DNA of 64,000 bases from Actinoplanes nipponensis (lineage in GTDB: Bacteria; Actinomycetota; Actinomycetes; Mycobacteriales; Micromonosporaceae). Location of the stretch: NCBI RefSeq assembly GCF_016862275.1, contig NZ_BOMQ01000084.1, forward strand, positions 22,389 through 86,388, read 5' to 3'. The translations under genes and the position numbers were made by a program. The notes under the pieces were generated by a model that saw only the letters and a list, made by a program, of their open reading frames with translations, did no database searches and was not told the DNA's origin. Below are positions 16,037 through 24,716 of the stretch, piece after piece (positions within the stretch are counted from its first letter, which is position 1; each line of letters opens with the position of its first letter).

Positions 16037-17264
16037 CGTCCTGCTCGCCGCGGGCGCCGCGACGGCCCTGATCTGCTTCGGCCTGACCGTCGGCCGGTTG
16101 TGGGATCTCGCCCGGCACCGCCACGACGGTCTGCGCCGGCTGCTCTGGTTGACGATCGCCATGGGCACCGTCGCCGTCTCGATGCAGCCGCTGAGCGCAC
16201 GCGTGGACCAACTGCTGGGCCTGCTCGACGTCTGCCGCCTGGCCGGCAACCTGCTGGCCGTGGCCGTCGTCGCCACCGGCCAGGCGTTCCTGCTGCACAC
16301 CCTCGACCCGGGCCCGGCGACGCGCCGCCGGGTCCGGGCCCAGTACGTGATCACCGCCGGGTGCTGGGCGACGATGATCGGGTCGTACGCCATGACGCCG
16401 GCGCCGTACCGCACGGCCGATCCCTTCGTCCGCAGCGGGGAGTACTACGCCTCGCTGCATCCGCCACCGGCCGCCTACCTGGCCGCCTACCTCTGCTTCA
16501 TGCTCTGGTCGCTGCCCCGGGTGGGCCGGCTGTGCGCCCGCTACGCCACGGTGGCTCGGCGGCGCCCGGTGCAGATCGCCCTGCGGATGATCGCGGCCGG
16601 CTGTTTCCTCCACTTCGCCAACGTCGGCCTCAAGGTCGTCAACCTGGCGGTTCGCCATCAGCCGGCGGTCTCCTCGCTGCTCTACCGGCTCACCTTCCTC
16701 ACCTACGCCGTCGCCGTGCTGGTGATGGTGGTCGGCGTGATGATCCTTTCCTGGGGGCGCCGGCTGCGACTGGACCAGGTGGCCGAACAGGTGGAGGCGT
16801 GGCGGGCCTGCCGGCGGCTGCAACCGCTGTGGCTGCTGGTGTCCGAAGTGGCCCCGCAGATCACCCTCGGGGACTGGCCGGTCCTGCGGGACCGCCTCGG
16901 AACCCTGGCCCGCGCCCGCATGCGGCTGATCAGAATGACCACGGAGATTCTCGACGGGTACGCGGTGGTGTGCCCGTGGACGAACCCGCGGGTGGCCGCC
17001 GAGGCGCGGGCCGCGTCGATCCGGCTCGGCCTGACCGGGGACCGGCTCGAGGCCGCCGTGGAAGCCCGCGTGGTGGCCGAGGCGGTGGCGGCGGTCCGGT
17101 CGGCCGCACCCGGCGGCGCCACGGTCGCCCTGCCGTCGGCCCGGGCGGCGCACGCCGGCGACGCCGGCACCGAGGTGGCCTGGCTGATCATGGTCGCCGC
17201 CCAGCTGCCCCGCCGGTCCGGCGGCGGTCACCGGGTCGCGCGGCGGGTCTGGCGGACCGCCTGA
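16029..17264 (+). CDS. MAB_1171c-type multi-pass membrane protein
   Basis: The protein has 411 residues. About seven membrane segments occupy residues 1-250 (for example LLAAGAATALICFGLTVG, LAGNLLAVAVVATGQAFLL and FLTYAVAVLVMVVGVMIL). A cytoplasmic region follows with the conserved RLQPLWLLVSEVAPQITL...LRLIRMTTEILDGYAVVCPW stretch, typical of the actinobacterial MAB_1171c/DUF6545 family, sometimes labelled putative transporters. The start overlaps the ImmA/IrrE stop by 8 bases, so synthesis is coupled. The 7-TM-like head with a soluble tail and the peptidase/HTH neighbours suggest a membrane sensor rather than a pump; this is a hypothesis. Confidence 0.82.
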   Translation: MDDVLLAAGAATALICFGLTVGRLWDLARHRHDGLRRLLWLTIAMGTVAVSMQPLSARVDQLLGLLDVCRLAGNLLAVAVVATGQAFLLHTLDPGPATRRRVRAQYVITAGCWATMIGSYAMTPAPYRTADPFVRSGEYYASLHPPPAAYLAAYLCFMLWSLPRVGRLCARYATVARRRPVQIALRMIAAGCFLHFANVGLKVVNLAVRHQPAVSSLLYRLTFLTYAVAVLVMVVGVMILSWGRRLRLDQVAEQVEAWRACRRLQPLWLLVSEVAPQITLGDWPVLRDRLGTLARARMRLIRMTTEILDGYAVVCPWTNPRVAAEARAASIRLGLTGDRLEAAVEARVVAEAVAAVRSAAPGGATVALPSARAAHAGDAGTEVAWLIMVAAQLPRRSGGGHRVARRVWRTA

Positions 17265-17290
17265 CCCGGCGGGCGGTCCGGAACCACGGA

Positions 17291-18097
17291 TCAGGCCGTC
17301 TCGGCCACCGCGCGCCACTGCTCCCAGGTGGCCAGCCGCTCCCGGTAGACCCGCTCGGCGACCGCGTACGGGAACGCGCCCAGGAACAACCGCAGCGGCG
17401 GCTCGGGCGCATCCACCAGCGCCAGGATGGCCCCGGCCGTGGCGGCGGGATCGTTGGGCGCCCGGCCCGCCGCCCCGGCCCGGCGCGCCTCCCGGATCGG
17501 CTCGTACGCGGCGATCGGCTCGGTGTGCACCGCCGACGCCCCGGACCAGTCGGTGCCGTACGGGCCCGGCTCGACGATCGTGACCTTGAGGCCCAGCGGC
17601 GCCACCTCCTGGGCCAGCGACTCGCTCAGCCCCTCCAGGGCCCACTTCGACGCGTGGTAGAGGCCCAGCGTCGGGAAGGCCGCGACGCCGCCGATGCTGG
17701 ACACCTGCAGGATGTGGCCGGCGCCCCGGGCCCGCATGAGCGGCAGCACCGCCTGGGTCACCCACAGCGCCCCGAACAGGTTGGTCTCGAGCTGCGCGCG
17801 GGCCTGCTCCTCGGTGGCCTCCTCGACCATCCCGAACAGGCCGTAGCCGGCGTTGTTGACCGCGACGTCGAGGCCGCCGAGGTGCCCGGCCGCCCGCTGG
17901 ACCGCCGCGAACACCGCCCGCCGGTCGGTGACGTCGAGGGCGAGCGGCAGGACGCTGTCGCCGTACGCGTCGATCAGGGGTTGAAGGTCTTCGGGGCGCC
18001 GGGCCGTGGCGGCCACGCGGTCCCCGCGGCCGAGGGCCGCCCGCGCCCAGACGTTGCCAAGACCGCGGGCCGCACCGGTGATGAACCATGTCGTCAT
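17291..18097 (-). CDS. short-chain dehydrogenase/reductase
   Basis: The 268-residue classical SDR begins at ATG 18097 with the cofactor loop TGAARGLG (residues 7-14). It continues with NNAG (81-84), the catalytic Ser in QVSSIGG (about 133-134), and Tyr147-x3-Lys151 in YHASK. The C-terminal extension EP(G)PYGTDWSGASAVHTEPIAAYEPIRE is usual in reductases next to MLTR regulators. NADP-dependent oxidation or reduction of a small carbonyl or alcohol is expected. It is divergent, with 63 bp between starts, from the regulator at 18161, which probably controls it. Confidence 0.92.
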   Translation of the reverse strand: MTTWFITGAARGLGNVWARAALGRGDRVAATARRPEDLQPLIDAYGDSVLPLALDVTDRRAVFAAVQRAAGHLGGLDVAVNNAGYGLFGMVEEATEEQARAQLETNLFGALWVTQAVLPLMRARGAGHILQVSSIGGVAAFPTLGLYHASKWALEGLSESLAQEVAPLGLKVTIVEPGPYGTDWSGASAVHTEPIAAYEPIREARRAGAAGRAPNDPAATAGAILALVDAPEPPLRLFLGAFPYAVAERVYRERLATWEQWRAVAETA

Positions 18098-18160
18098 GGC
18101 CTCCACGCTGACGCCGGCGCGCGGCGGTAGCCAGTACCGCGCCAGGGCTACCCTGCAGCG

Positions 18161-18964
18161 ATGGCGGACGCCAACCTCCTCGGGGAGTTCCTGAAAGCGC
18201 GCCGGGCGCTGCTGCTGCCGGGAGACGTCGGGCTGGTCCCGTACGGGCGCAGACGCGTCGCCGGGCTGCGGCGCGACGAGCTCGCGCGGCTCGCCGGCGT
18301 GAGCACCCACTACCTGACGCGGCTGGAACAGGGCCGGGACCGGCGCCCGTCCCCGCAGGTCCTGGACGCGCTGGCCCGGGCGCTGCGGCTGGACGCGGAC
18401 ACCACCGCCCACCTGCACGCCCTGGCCCGGCCGGCCGGACCGGCGGCGCGGCGCCCGCTCGACCCGGCCGTCCAGCGGCTGCTCGACGACTGGGCGGGCA
18501 CCCCCGCCTACGTCCGGGGACCCCGCCTCGACGTGCTGGCGAGCAACCGGCTGGCGACGGCGCTGTCCCCGATGTACGCCCCCGGGCACAACCTGGCGCA
18601 CGACATGTTCCACGAGCCCGCCGTGCGCAAGCTCTTCCCGGACTGGGCGGACGTCGCGGCCCGGACCGTGGCGGCGTTGCGGGCCGGCGCCGACGCCGGC
18701 GACCCGGAGCTGATCTCGCTGGTCGGCGACCTGAGCGCCGACCCGGACTTCCGGCGCTGGTGGGCGCGGCACGACGCGCGGCCGTCCCGGGACGAGACCA
18801 AACACTTCCACCATCCGGTCGTCGGCCCGCTCACCCTGCGCCGCCAGGCCCTGGCCGTGGCGGGCGCCGAGGAACAAGTGATCATCGCGTATCAGGCGGA
18901 ACCCGGCAGCCTGTCCGCGGCCGCGCTCGCCCGGCTGGCCGCCCTGGCCGGACATCGCATTTAG
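18161..18964 (+). CDS. XRE family regulator with MmyB-like ligand-binding domain
   Basis: This 267-residue regulator is a paralogue of the one at 3387. Its HTH is at residues 8-75 (RRRVAGLRRDELARLAGVSTHYLTRLEQGRDRRPS). The MmyB-like domain follows: VLASNRLATALSPMY, then the family's HHPVVGPLTLRRQALAV strand near the C-terminus and a final EPGSLSAAALARLAAL. Divergence from an SDR gene is the classic arrangement for this group; the regulator probably senses a metabolite in its PAS-like domain and controls the reductase and itself. Confidence 0.9.
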   Translation: MADANLLGEFLKARRALLLPGDVGLVPYGRRRVAGLRRDELARLAGVSTHYLTRLEQGRDRRPSPQVLDALARALRLDADTTAHLHALARPAGPAARRPLDPAVQRLLDDWAGTPAYVRGPRLDVLASNRLATALSPMYAPGHNLAHDMFHEPAVRKLFPDWADVAARTVAALRAGADAGDPELISLVGDLSADPDFRRWWARHDARPSRDETKHFHHPVVGPLTLRRQALAVAGAEEQVIIAYQAEPGSLSAAALARLAALAGHRI

Positions 18965-18973
18965 CGGCCGGGC

Positions 18974-20386
18974 TCACAACGGCAGCACGGCCACCGTGGG
19001 GTCGCCGTCGACGCAGGTCACCGTCATCCGGATGCGGCTCTTGGCCTTCTTGAAGACGATCTCCGCCGCCGGTGCCGGCCCCTCGTCGACCTTCTGCACC
19101 TCGTACCGGTCCGCCGCGGTCCAGGAGATCAGCTCCGCCTGGCCGGCGGTGTCGCAGCGCGCCTCGACGCTGCCGCCGCGGGAGGTGAACGTCCGCGCGG
19201 TGGCGGTCGGCTCCGCGCTGGTCGGTTCGGCCGTCGGCGTCGGCTCCGGCCCGGGCGCGGAGGCACGCGGGGACTCGGCGGCCGGGGCGGAGGCCGTCCC
19301 CACCGCCGATGGGGCCGCGGACGGCGCCGCCCGGGTCGGTTCGGGGGCCCCGGCCGCCGGCCGGGTCGCCGTCGCCGCAGGGCCGGGGGGAGCCGCACCG
19401 GTTCCGACCCGCCCGGAGACCGACGGCGTCGGCGGCGCCGCGGCCTCCGATTCTCTCCCGGCCCCGCCGGGCAGCAACGTCCACAGCAGGGCCACCGAGG
19501 CGACAGCCGCCGCGACACAGCCGAGAATCAGCCGCCCGCCGGGCCGCCGCGGGACGGCGACACCGGGCGGCGGCTCGGCCCCCGCCCCGGTCCCGGCCGC
19601 CTGCCGCAGCACGCCGGCCGCCTGCGCGGCACTCGGCCGCTCGGCCGGGTCCTTCCGCAGGCATCGGTTGACCAGGTCGGTGACCGGCGGCGGCACGGAC
19701 TCCAGCGGGGGCAGCGGCGCCGGCTCCACGTACACGTGCGCGCTGAGCATCTGGGTCGTGGTGTCCACGGCGAACGGGGACTCGCCGGCCAGGAGCCGGT
19801 ACATCAGCACGCCCAGGGCGTACACGTCGGAGGCGGGCTCCACCGGGCCGCCGGTCAGCCGCTCCGGCGCCAGGTAGGCGGGGGTGCCGAACACCTCGTC
19901 GTCGGGGTCGGCCGGACCGGCGGCCGCGGCCAGGCCGAAGTCGACCACCTTCGCGCCGTCCCCGGTGACCATGACGTTGCCCGGCTTGATGTCGCGGTGC
20001 ACCAGCCCGTCGGCATGGGCCGCGGCGAGGGCGGCCGCCACCTGGGCGCCGACCCGGAAGATCTCGGCGGGCGGGATCGGCCCGTCCTTCATCCGCTGCT
20101 GCAGCGTGACCCCGTGGACCAGCTCCATGACCACGTACGGCACGCGCCGGCCGTCCTCCTCGGACTCGCCGAAGTCGTAGACCTGGGCGATGGCCGGGTG
20201 CGACAGGGTCGCGGCGGCGCGGGCCTCGTCCCGGATCCGGGCCCGCGACTGCGGGTTCCCGGCGTACCGCCCGGCGAGCACCTTGACCGCGACGGCGCGG
20301 CCGAGCACCTCGTCCCGGCCCCGCCAGACGACCGCCATGCCACCCCGGCCGAGCTCGTCCACCAGCGTGTACCGGCCGCCGAGCAT
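18974..20386 (-). CDS. membrane-anchored Ser/Thr protein kinase
   Basis: A Hanks-type kinase of about 470 residues. The start ATG at 20386 (MLGGRYTLVDELGRGG) has GGAGG 11 bases upstream; an alternative ATG at 20467 lacks a site. Kinase landmarks: glycine loop GRGGMAVV, Lys35 (VAVKVL), catalytic HRDIKPGN with Asp132, DFG Asp149, and a GTPAYLAPE activation segment. A transmembrane helix (LILGCVAAAVASVALLWTLL) follows the kinase, then a long Ala/Pro/Thr-rich linker and a small extracytoplasmic beta domain with two Cys residues. The outer domain resembles none of the PASTA repeats of PknB. It should sense an external cue and phosphorylate cytoplasmic targets; neighbours give no clear substrate. 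Confidence 0.9.
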   Translation of the reverse strand: MLGGRYTLVDELGRGGMAVVWRGRDEVLGRAVAVKVLAGRYAGNPQSRARIRDEARAAATLSHPAIAQVYDFGESEEDGRRVPYVVMELVHGVTLQQRMKDGPIPPAEIFRVGAQVAAALAAAHADGLVHRDIKPGNVMVTGDGAKVVDFGLAAAAGPADPDDEVFGTPAYLAPERLTGGPVEPASDVYALGVLMYRLLAGESPFAVDTTTQMLSAHVYVEPAPLPPLESVPPPVTDLVNRCLRKDPAERPSAAQAAGVLRQAAGTGAGAEPPPGVAVPRRPGGRLILGCVAAAVASVALLWTLLPGGAGRESEAAAPPTPSVSGRVGTGAAPPGPAATATRPAAGAPEPTRAAPSAAPSAVGTASAPAAESPRASAPGPEPTPTAEPTSAEPTATARTFTSRGGSVEARCDTAGQAELISWTAADRYEVQKVDEGPAPAAEIVFKKAKSRIRMTVTCVDGDPTVAVLPL

Positions 20387-20553
20387 CTGCTGCTGCACCT
20401 CCACCCGAGGCAGTCTGCCGGTAACGAGCCGGTTCCGCACCGTACGCCACCGGGGAATGCGGCTCATCTTCGCGCGTGGCGGCGACAGAGCGCTCAAATC
20501 GGAAAGTGAGCGGCCCGTCACGGGGAGATCTTGCAGATGGGGAGAAAAGGCCG

Positions 20554-20928
20554 TCACTCCGCCGTGGGCGCCGGGTGCTGCATCCACCACTCCGTGAACT
20601 GCCGGGCCTGACCGAGATTGTCCAGCCGCAGCACCCACATGTTGCTGAACGTGCGGGCCGGTGCGCGGTAGACCGTCGTGGCCTCGATGACCGCCAGATC
20701 CTCGGTGACGATCAGCGGATGCCACTCGAAGGTGGTGCCGCCCGGCTCGTCCCGCCGGCGCAGCCACTGGGCCACGATCTCGTCCCGGCCGAGCCAGGGC
20801 TTGGCGTACGGCTCCGTGAAGTACGCCGCGTCGTCGGCGAACAGCCCGCCGATGTGCTCGGGATCGTTGGACTCCCAGGCGCGCCGGTAGTTGTGCACCC
20901 AGGCGGTGACAGCGTCGAGGCTGCTCAT
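20554..20928 (-). CDS. SnoaL/NTF2-like small enzyme or binding protein
   Basis: The 124-residue protein begins at ATG 20928 behind GGAAGGGGAG. It has the NTF2-like cone fold pattern: an N-terminal helix (VTAWVHNYRRAWESNDPEHIGGLFADDAAYF), then strands ending FTEWWMQHP. Family members act as small isomerases or cyclases, or merely bind ligands; no specific catalytic set is recognised. It is the last gene of a four-gene minus-strand run with a VOC protein, a serine hydrolase and an MDR enzyme. Confidence 0.8.
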   Translation of the reverse strand: MSSLDAVTAWVHNYRRAWESNDPEHIGGLFADDAAYFTEPYAKPWLGRDEIVAQWLRRRDEPGGTTFEWHPLIVTEDLAVIEATTVYRAPARTFSNMWVLRLDNLGQARQFTEWWMQHPAPTAE

Positions 20929-20979
20929 CGTCTCCCCTTCCGCGCGGACCGCGCCCGTCAGCGTACCCACGGGGTGTCG

Positions 20980-21372
20980 TCAGTAGGTGGCGATCTCGAC
21001 CAGGTTGGCGTCGGGGTCGCGGACGTAGACGCTGCGGATCCGCCCTTGCGCCCCGGTGCGGGTGACCGGCCCCTCGATGATCGGCACCCGGTGCTCGGCC
21101 AGCGCGGCCACCACCTCGTCGAGCGGGGTGCGGGTGATCAGGCAGACGTCCACGCTGCCCGGGGTCGGGCTCGCCGCCCGGGGCTCGAACTCGTGCCCGG
21201 CCTCGTGCAGGTTGAACTTCTGCGTGCCGAAGTGCAGCGCCCAGCGCACCGGATCGGCGCCGAAGGGCTCGGCCCGCAGACCGAGCACGCCGGCGTAGAA
21301 GGCAACCGTCCGCTCGATCGACGCCACGGTCAGGACCAGGTGGTCGAGGCCGGTGATCTCCACCGGGCTCAT
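20980..21372 (-). CDS. VOC family (glyoxalase/dioxygenase-fold) protein
   Basis: The 130-residue single-module VOC protein starts at ATG 21372. It shows the repeated beta-alpha-beta3 pattern: HLVLTVASIERTVAFYAGVLGL in the first half and IRSVYVRDPDANLVEI at the end. Metal ligands are present in the expected places (His10 near the start, Glu near the C-terminus, His in ALHFG). The start overlaps the upstream serine hydrolase stop by 4 bases (ATGA), so they are coupled. Substrate unknown; detoxification of electrophiles would fit the operon. Confidence 0.85.
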   Translation of the reverse strand: MSPVEITGLDHLVLTVASIERTVAFYAGVLGLRAEPFGADPVRWALHFGTQKFNLHEAGHEFEPRAASPTPGSVDVCLITRTPLDEVVAALAEHRVPIIEGPVTRTGAQGRIRSVYVRDPDANLVEIATY

Positions 21373-22535
21373 GCGTAGACCGCCTGCCGGAAGTCGGTGA
21401 GCGCGCCGCTCCACAGGAAGTCGCTGACCTGGGTCATCGCGATGGCGGTGAGGTCCTGGTGCGGGTCGTTGAACCAGGTCGTGCCGGAACCGCCGGACCA
21501 GCCGTACTGCCCGGCGTGGGTGACCGGGGGCGACGGCGTCAGGGTCACGCCCATGCCGAAGCCCCAGCCGCTGCCGTCGAGCAGCACCCCGCCGGTGGCG
21601 ATCTGTTCCGGGGTCAGCCGGTTGGTGGTCATCAGCTCGACGGACTGCTCCGACAGCAGGCGGGTGCCGCCGTGCACGCCGCGGCGCAGCAGCATGCGCA
21701 CGAACGTGTGGAACTCGTCGACCGTGGACACCAGCCCGCCCGCGCCGGACGGGAACACCGGCGGCCGGCTCCACACCTCGGGCGGCGAGGCCGTCTGCTC
21801 GGTCAGCTCACCCGACGCGGGATCGGTCTGGTAGCACGCCGGCAGTTGGGCGGCGCGCTCGGCCGGCAGCCGGAAACCCGTCTCGGCCATGCCCAGCGGG
21901 GCGAACAGCCGCTCGCGCATCAGCTCGCCCAGCGGCTGCCGGGCCGCCCGGGCGAGCAGCACGCCCAGGATCAGCGAGCCGACGTTGTACTGCCAGCGCT
22001 CGCCGGGCTGATACATCAGCGGCAGCGTGGCGAAATGGCGGATCCACTCGTCGGGGTCGTGCGGCGTGCGCGGGTCGGGCGCGCCCAGCACGAGCCGGAG
22101 CCGCGCCGCCGCCTCGACGACCGGGAACGGCGGGTCGAACGTCGGCTCGATGAGCGTGCCGAAACCGTTGCGGAAGGTCAGCAGATCCTCCACCGTGACC
22201 GGCCGGCGCGCCGGGACGGTCTCGTCCAGCGGGCCGTCGACGCGGGCCAGCACCCGCTGGCCGGCCAGCTCGGGCAGCAGCCGGTGGACCGGCTCCTCGA
22301 GGTCGATGATGTCGTCCTCGACCAGGATCATCGTGACCGCCGCGAGCACCGGCTTGGTCAGCGAGGCGATCCGGAAGATGGTGTCGCGGCGCATCGGCAC
22401 ACCGCCGCGGAACGCGGTGTCGCCGATCGCCTCGACCCGGACGTCGTCACCGCGCGCGACGAGCGTGACGATGCCGGGGAACTCGCCCCGCCCGACGCGC
22501 GCCGCCATCGCCTCTCGCACCTTGGAGGTCTGCAT
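21369..22535 (-). CDS. class C beta-lactamase-fold serine hydrolase
   Basis: The 388-residue protein has the serine hydrolase triad of penicillin-binding protein fold: SLTK (catalytic Ser in RIASLTKPVLAA), Tyr in YNV, and HAGQYGWSGG in place of KTG. It lacks a signal peptide, so it is a cytoplasmic esterase or peptidase rather than an antibiotic beta-lactamase. The start is ATG 22535 following GGGTGG; upstream codons read into the oxidoreductase leader. It sits 33 bp after the MDR gene and overlaps the VOC start by 4 bases, in one operon under the HxlR-like regulator. Confidence 0.88.
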   Translation of the reverse strand: MQTSKVREAMAARVGRGEFPGIVTLVARGDDVRVEAIGDTAFRGGVPMRRDTIFRIASLTKPVLAAVTMILVEDDIIDLEEPVHRLLPELAGQRVLARVDGPLDETVPARRPVTVEDLLTFRNGFGTLIEPTFDPPFPVVEAAARLRLVLGAPDPRTPHDPDEWIRHFATLPLMYQPGERWQYNVGSLILGVLLARAARQPLGELMRERLFAPLGMAETGFRLPAERAAQLPACYQTDPASGELTEQTASPPEVWSRPPVFPSGAGGLVSTVDEFHTFVRMLLRRGVHGGTRLLSEQSVELMTTNRLTPEQIATGGVLLDGSGWGFGMGVTLTPSPPVTHAGQYGWSGGSGTTWFNDPHQDLTAIAMTQVSDFLWSGALTDFRQAVYA

Positions 22536-22568
22536 GACCACCACCCTGCCACCCGGGACCGACAAAAA

Positions 22569-23564
22569 TCAGAACCCGGCGAGCACCGTCTTGCCGATCG
22601 CCGAGCCGCGCTCGACGATGCCGTGGGCCCGGCGCAGGTTCTCGGCGTTGATGCCGTCGATCCGCTCGGTCAGCGTGGTGTGCAGCACACCCTTGTCGAC
22701 CAGCGCGGCGGCCTCACGCAGGATGTCGTGCTGCGCGGCGCTGGCCGGGTCGTACAGCGCGCGGGTGAACATCAGCTCCCAGTGCCACGCGATGCTCTTC
22801 GCCTTCAGCGGCCGCAGGTCCAGGCCGTCCGGCTCGTCGATCGCCACCACCGCGCCGTACGGGCGCAGCAGCCGGGCGAACGTGTCGACCATTCCCGCCG
22901 AGTGCGGGGAGAAGACGTAGTCGACGCCGTCCGGCAGGGCCGCGGTCAGGTCGCCGTGGTGGTCGACCACCCGGTGCGCGCCGCGGTCGAGGACGTACTG
23001 CTGCGACTCGGGGCGCGACGCGGTGCCGACGACCTCCAGCCCGGTGAGCCGGCGGGCCAGCTGGACCAGGATGGAGCCGACGCCGCCGGCCGCGCCGAGC
23101 ACGAGCAGGGTGCCGGTGCTGGCGGCGGTGAGCCGGAGCCGGTCGAAGAGGGCCTCCCAGGCGGTGAGCGTGGTCAGCGGCAGGGCGGCGGCCTGCGCGA
23201 AGTCCAGCGTCGCCGGCTTGGGACCGGTGATCCGCTCGTCGACCAGGTGGAACTGGGCGTCGGTGCCGGAACGCGCGATCGAGCCCGCGTACCAGACCTC
23301 GTCGCCGGGCCGGAAGAGCGTGACGGCGTCGCCCACCGCGACCACGACGCCGGCCGCGTCGTACCCGAGGATCTTGGGCGTGCCGCCCGGGTCGGTGCCC
23401 GCCCGGACCTTGGTGTCGACCGGATTGACCGAGACGGCCTCGACCCGGACCAGCAGGTCGTGGGGGCCCGGGACGGGCACCGGCAGCTCGAGGTCGAGCA
23501 GGCTCGACGGGTCGGAGATCGGAAGATTGCGGCGGTAGCCCACCGCATGCATGAGTTCAGCCAT
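22569..23564 (-). CDS. zinc-free MDR oxidoreductase (quinone-reductase-like)
   Basis: The 331-residue MDR protein has a GroES domain (residues 1-130; SVNPVDTKVRAG, ILGYDAAGVV) and a Rossmann loop LGAAGGVGSILVQLA. It belongs to the zinc-binding-alcohol-dehydrogenase-related ZADH/CcrA-like branch that reduces quinones or unsaturated carbonyls with NADPH; no structural zinc Cys cluster is seen. Its gene is divergent, 74 bp apart, from an HxlR regulator. This head-to-head pairing is the standard arrangement for HxlR sensors of quinones, aldehydes and disulfide stress. It leads the four-gene run down to 20554. Confidence 0.9.
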   Translation of the reverse strand: MAELMHAVGYRRNLPISDPSSLLDLELPVPVPGPHDLLVRVEAVSVNPVDTKVRAGTDPGGTPKILGYDAAGVVVAVGDAVTLFRPGDEVWYAGSIARSGTDAQFHLVDERITGPKPATLDFAQAAALPLTTLTAWEALFDRLRLTAASTGTLLVLGAAGGVGSILVQLARRLTGLEVVGTASRPESQQYVLDRGAHRVVDHHGDLTAALPDGVDYVFSPHSAGMVDTFARLLRPYGAVVAIDEPDGLDLRPLKAKSIAWHWELMFTRALYDPASAAQHDILREAAALVDKGVLHTTLTERIDGINAENLRRAHGIVERGSAIGKTVLAGF

Positions 23565-23589
23565 GTCAGTGACGCTATGCCAGAGACCC

Positions 23590-23628
23590 TAGTTACCGTC
23601 AACGGACACTGGTATCCGATGGGAACTA
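23590..23628. promoter_or_regulatory. candidate HxlR operator in the divergent promoter
   Basis: TAGTTACC (23590-23597) and GGGAACTA (23621-23628) form an inverted repeat with one mismatch across the 74-bp gap between the MDR and HxlR starts. HxlR proteins often bind such spaced dyads and repress both directions. Confidence 0.4.
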
Positions 23629-23638
23629 TGATGGGCCG

Positions 23639-24028
23639 ATGGTGACCACCTCCTGCGGCAAGCCGCACGACGTCTACGCGGCCGCGTGCCCGTGCCGCGA
23701 CATGCTGGACCTGCTGGCCAACAAGTGGAGCGCGCTGGCCCTGGGCGCGCTCGAGGACGGCCCACGCCGCTTCGGGGCCATCCGCACGCGGCTGGAGGGG
23801 GTGAGCCCGAAGGTGCTCACCGCCACCCTGCGCCGGCTGGAGGAGCACGGTCTGGTCGACCGCACGGTCTACCCGGCGGTGCCGCTGCACGTCGAATACT
23901 CGCTGACCGAGCTGGGCCGGGACGCCTGCGAGCCGCTGGCGCTGCTGCGCCACTGGGTGGTCGACAACATCGACCGGTTCCCCGGCCCGGCGGTTCTGTC
24001 GGACCCGGCCGCTAGCGTCCGGGCGTGA
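23639..24028 (+). CDS. HxlR family regulator
   Basis: The 129-residue winged-helix protein has the HxlR signature: CPCRDMLDLLANKWSALALGAL, FGAIRTRLEGVSPKVLTATLRRLEEHGLVDR and the wing YPAVPLHVEYSLTELG. Cys18 and Cys20, preceded by Cys6, could act as redox or electrophile sensors, as the N-terminal Cys does in YodB-type members. It controls the divergent oxidoreductase operon by inference. Its stop overlaps the next start by 4 bases (GTGA). Confidence 0.93.
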   Translation: MVTTSCGKPHDVYAAACPCRDMLDLLANKWSALALGALEDGPRRFGAIRTRLEGVSPKVLTATLRRLEEHGLVDRTVYPAVPLHVEYSLTELGRDACEPLALLRHWVVDNIDRFPGPAVLSDPAASVRA

Positions 24029-24492
24029 CCAACCAATGGCGGCACCTGCCCGCTCCCGCCCGGCCGATCGCCGCGGCCACCGACGCCGCGGTCACGGCCG
24101 CGCGTGAGCACGACGCCGAGGCGCTGACCTCGGCGGTGGACGAGCTGGCCGGTCAGGATCAGGCCCAGGCGGGCCTGATCCTGGGCACGACGGTACGGCT
24201 GCTGCTCGAGCTGACCCATCCCGACGGCCTCGACGGCGACGACATCCGCGGGGTGCTGGAGCAGAGCGTCCGGGCGGCGGCCGCGTGGCAGCCGGAGGTG
24301 GATCCGCACGTGGTGCTGGTGCTGCTCGCGGGCGCGCTCGGCGTGCACGACGACGAGGAGCCGGCGGTGCGCCCGGACGCCCTGGCCCGGCACTCGGCGC
24401 TGCTGATCGCGCACCTGCTGGGCCCGCGGGAGCTGCCGGAGCTGCTGGCGCTGGCGCTCGGCGAGATCGAGCGGGCCCAGCTGAACGACTGA
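24025..24492 (+). CDS. conserved hypothetical, co-translated with HxlR
   Basis: The 155-residue, Ala/Leu/Glu-rich helical protein has no recognised motif (AAVTAAREHDAEALTSAVDELAGQ, LLLELTHPDGL, DPHVVLVLLAGALGVHDDEE). It starts GTG within the HxlR stop codon, so it is made with the regulator. It is acidic and probably cytoplasmic. Function unknown. Confidence 0.7.
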   Translation: MTNQWRHLPAPARPIAAATDAAVTAAREHDAEALTSAVDELAGQDQAQAGLILGTTVRLLLELTHPDGLDGDDIRGVLEQSVRAAAAWQPEVDPHVVLVLLAGALGVHDDEEPAVRPDALARHSALLIAHLLGPRELPELLALALGEIERAQLND

Positions 24493-24716
24493 CCGGCGGC
24501 GGCCGGCGCGGCCCGGTCACCGGGATCTTCCCCCTGGCGCGGGCGGCGGTCGTCGTGCCGATGATCGTGCGGCCCGACGCCACGACGGACGGCCCGGCTG
24601 CGCCGCGGTCGCGGCCCGGACCGGCGTGGAGATGTATCGATGAGCGCCACGGGTCGTTGAACCTTCCGGCGGCGGTACCTCGCCGACGCCGGAAGTCCGC
24701 TCGACAGGAGCCCGCC

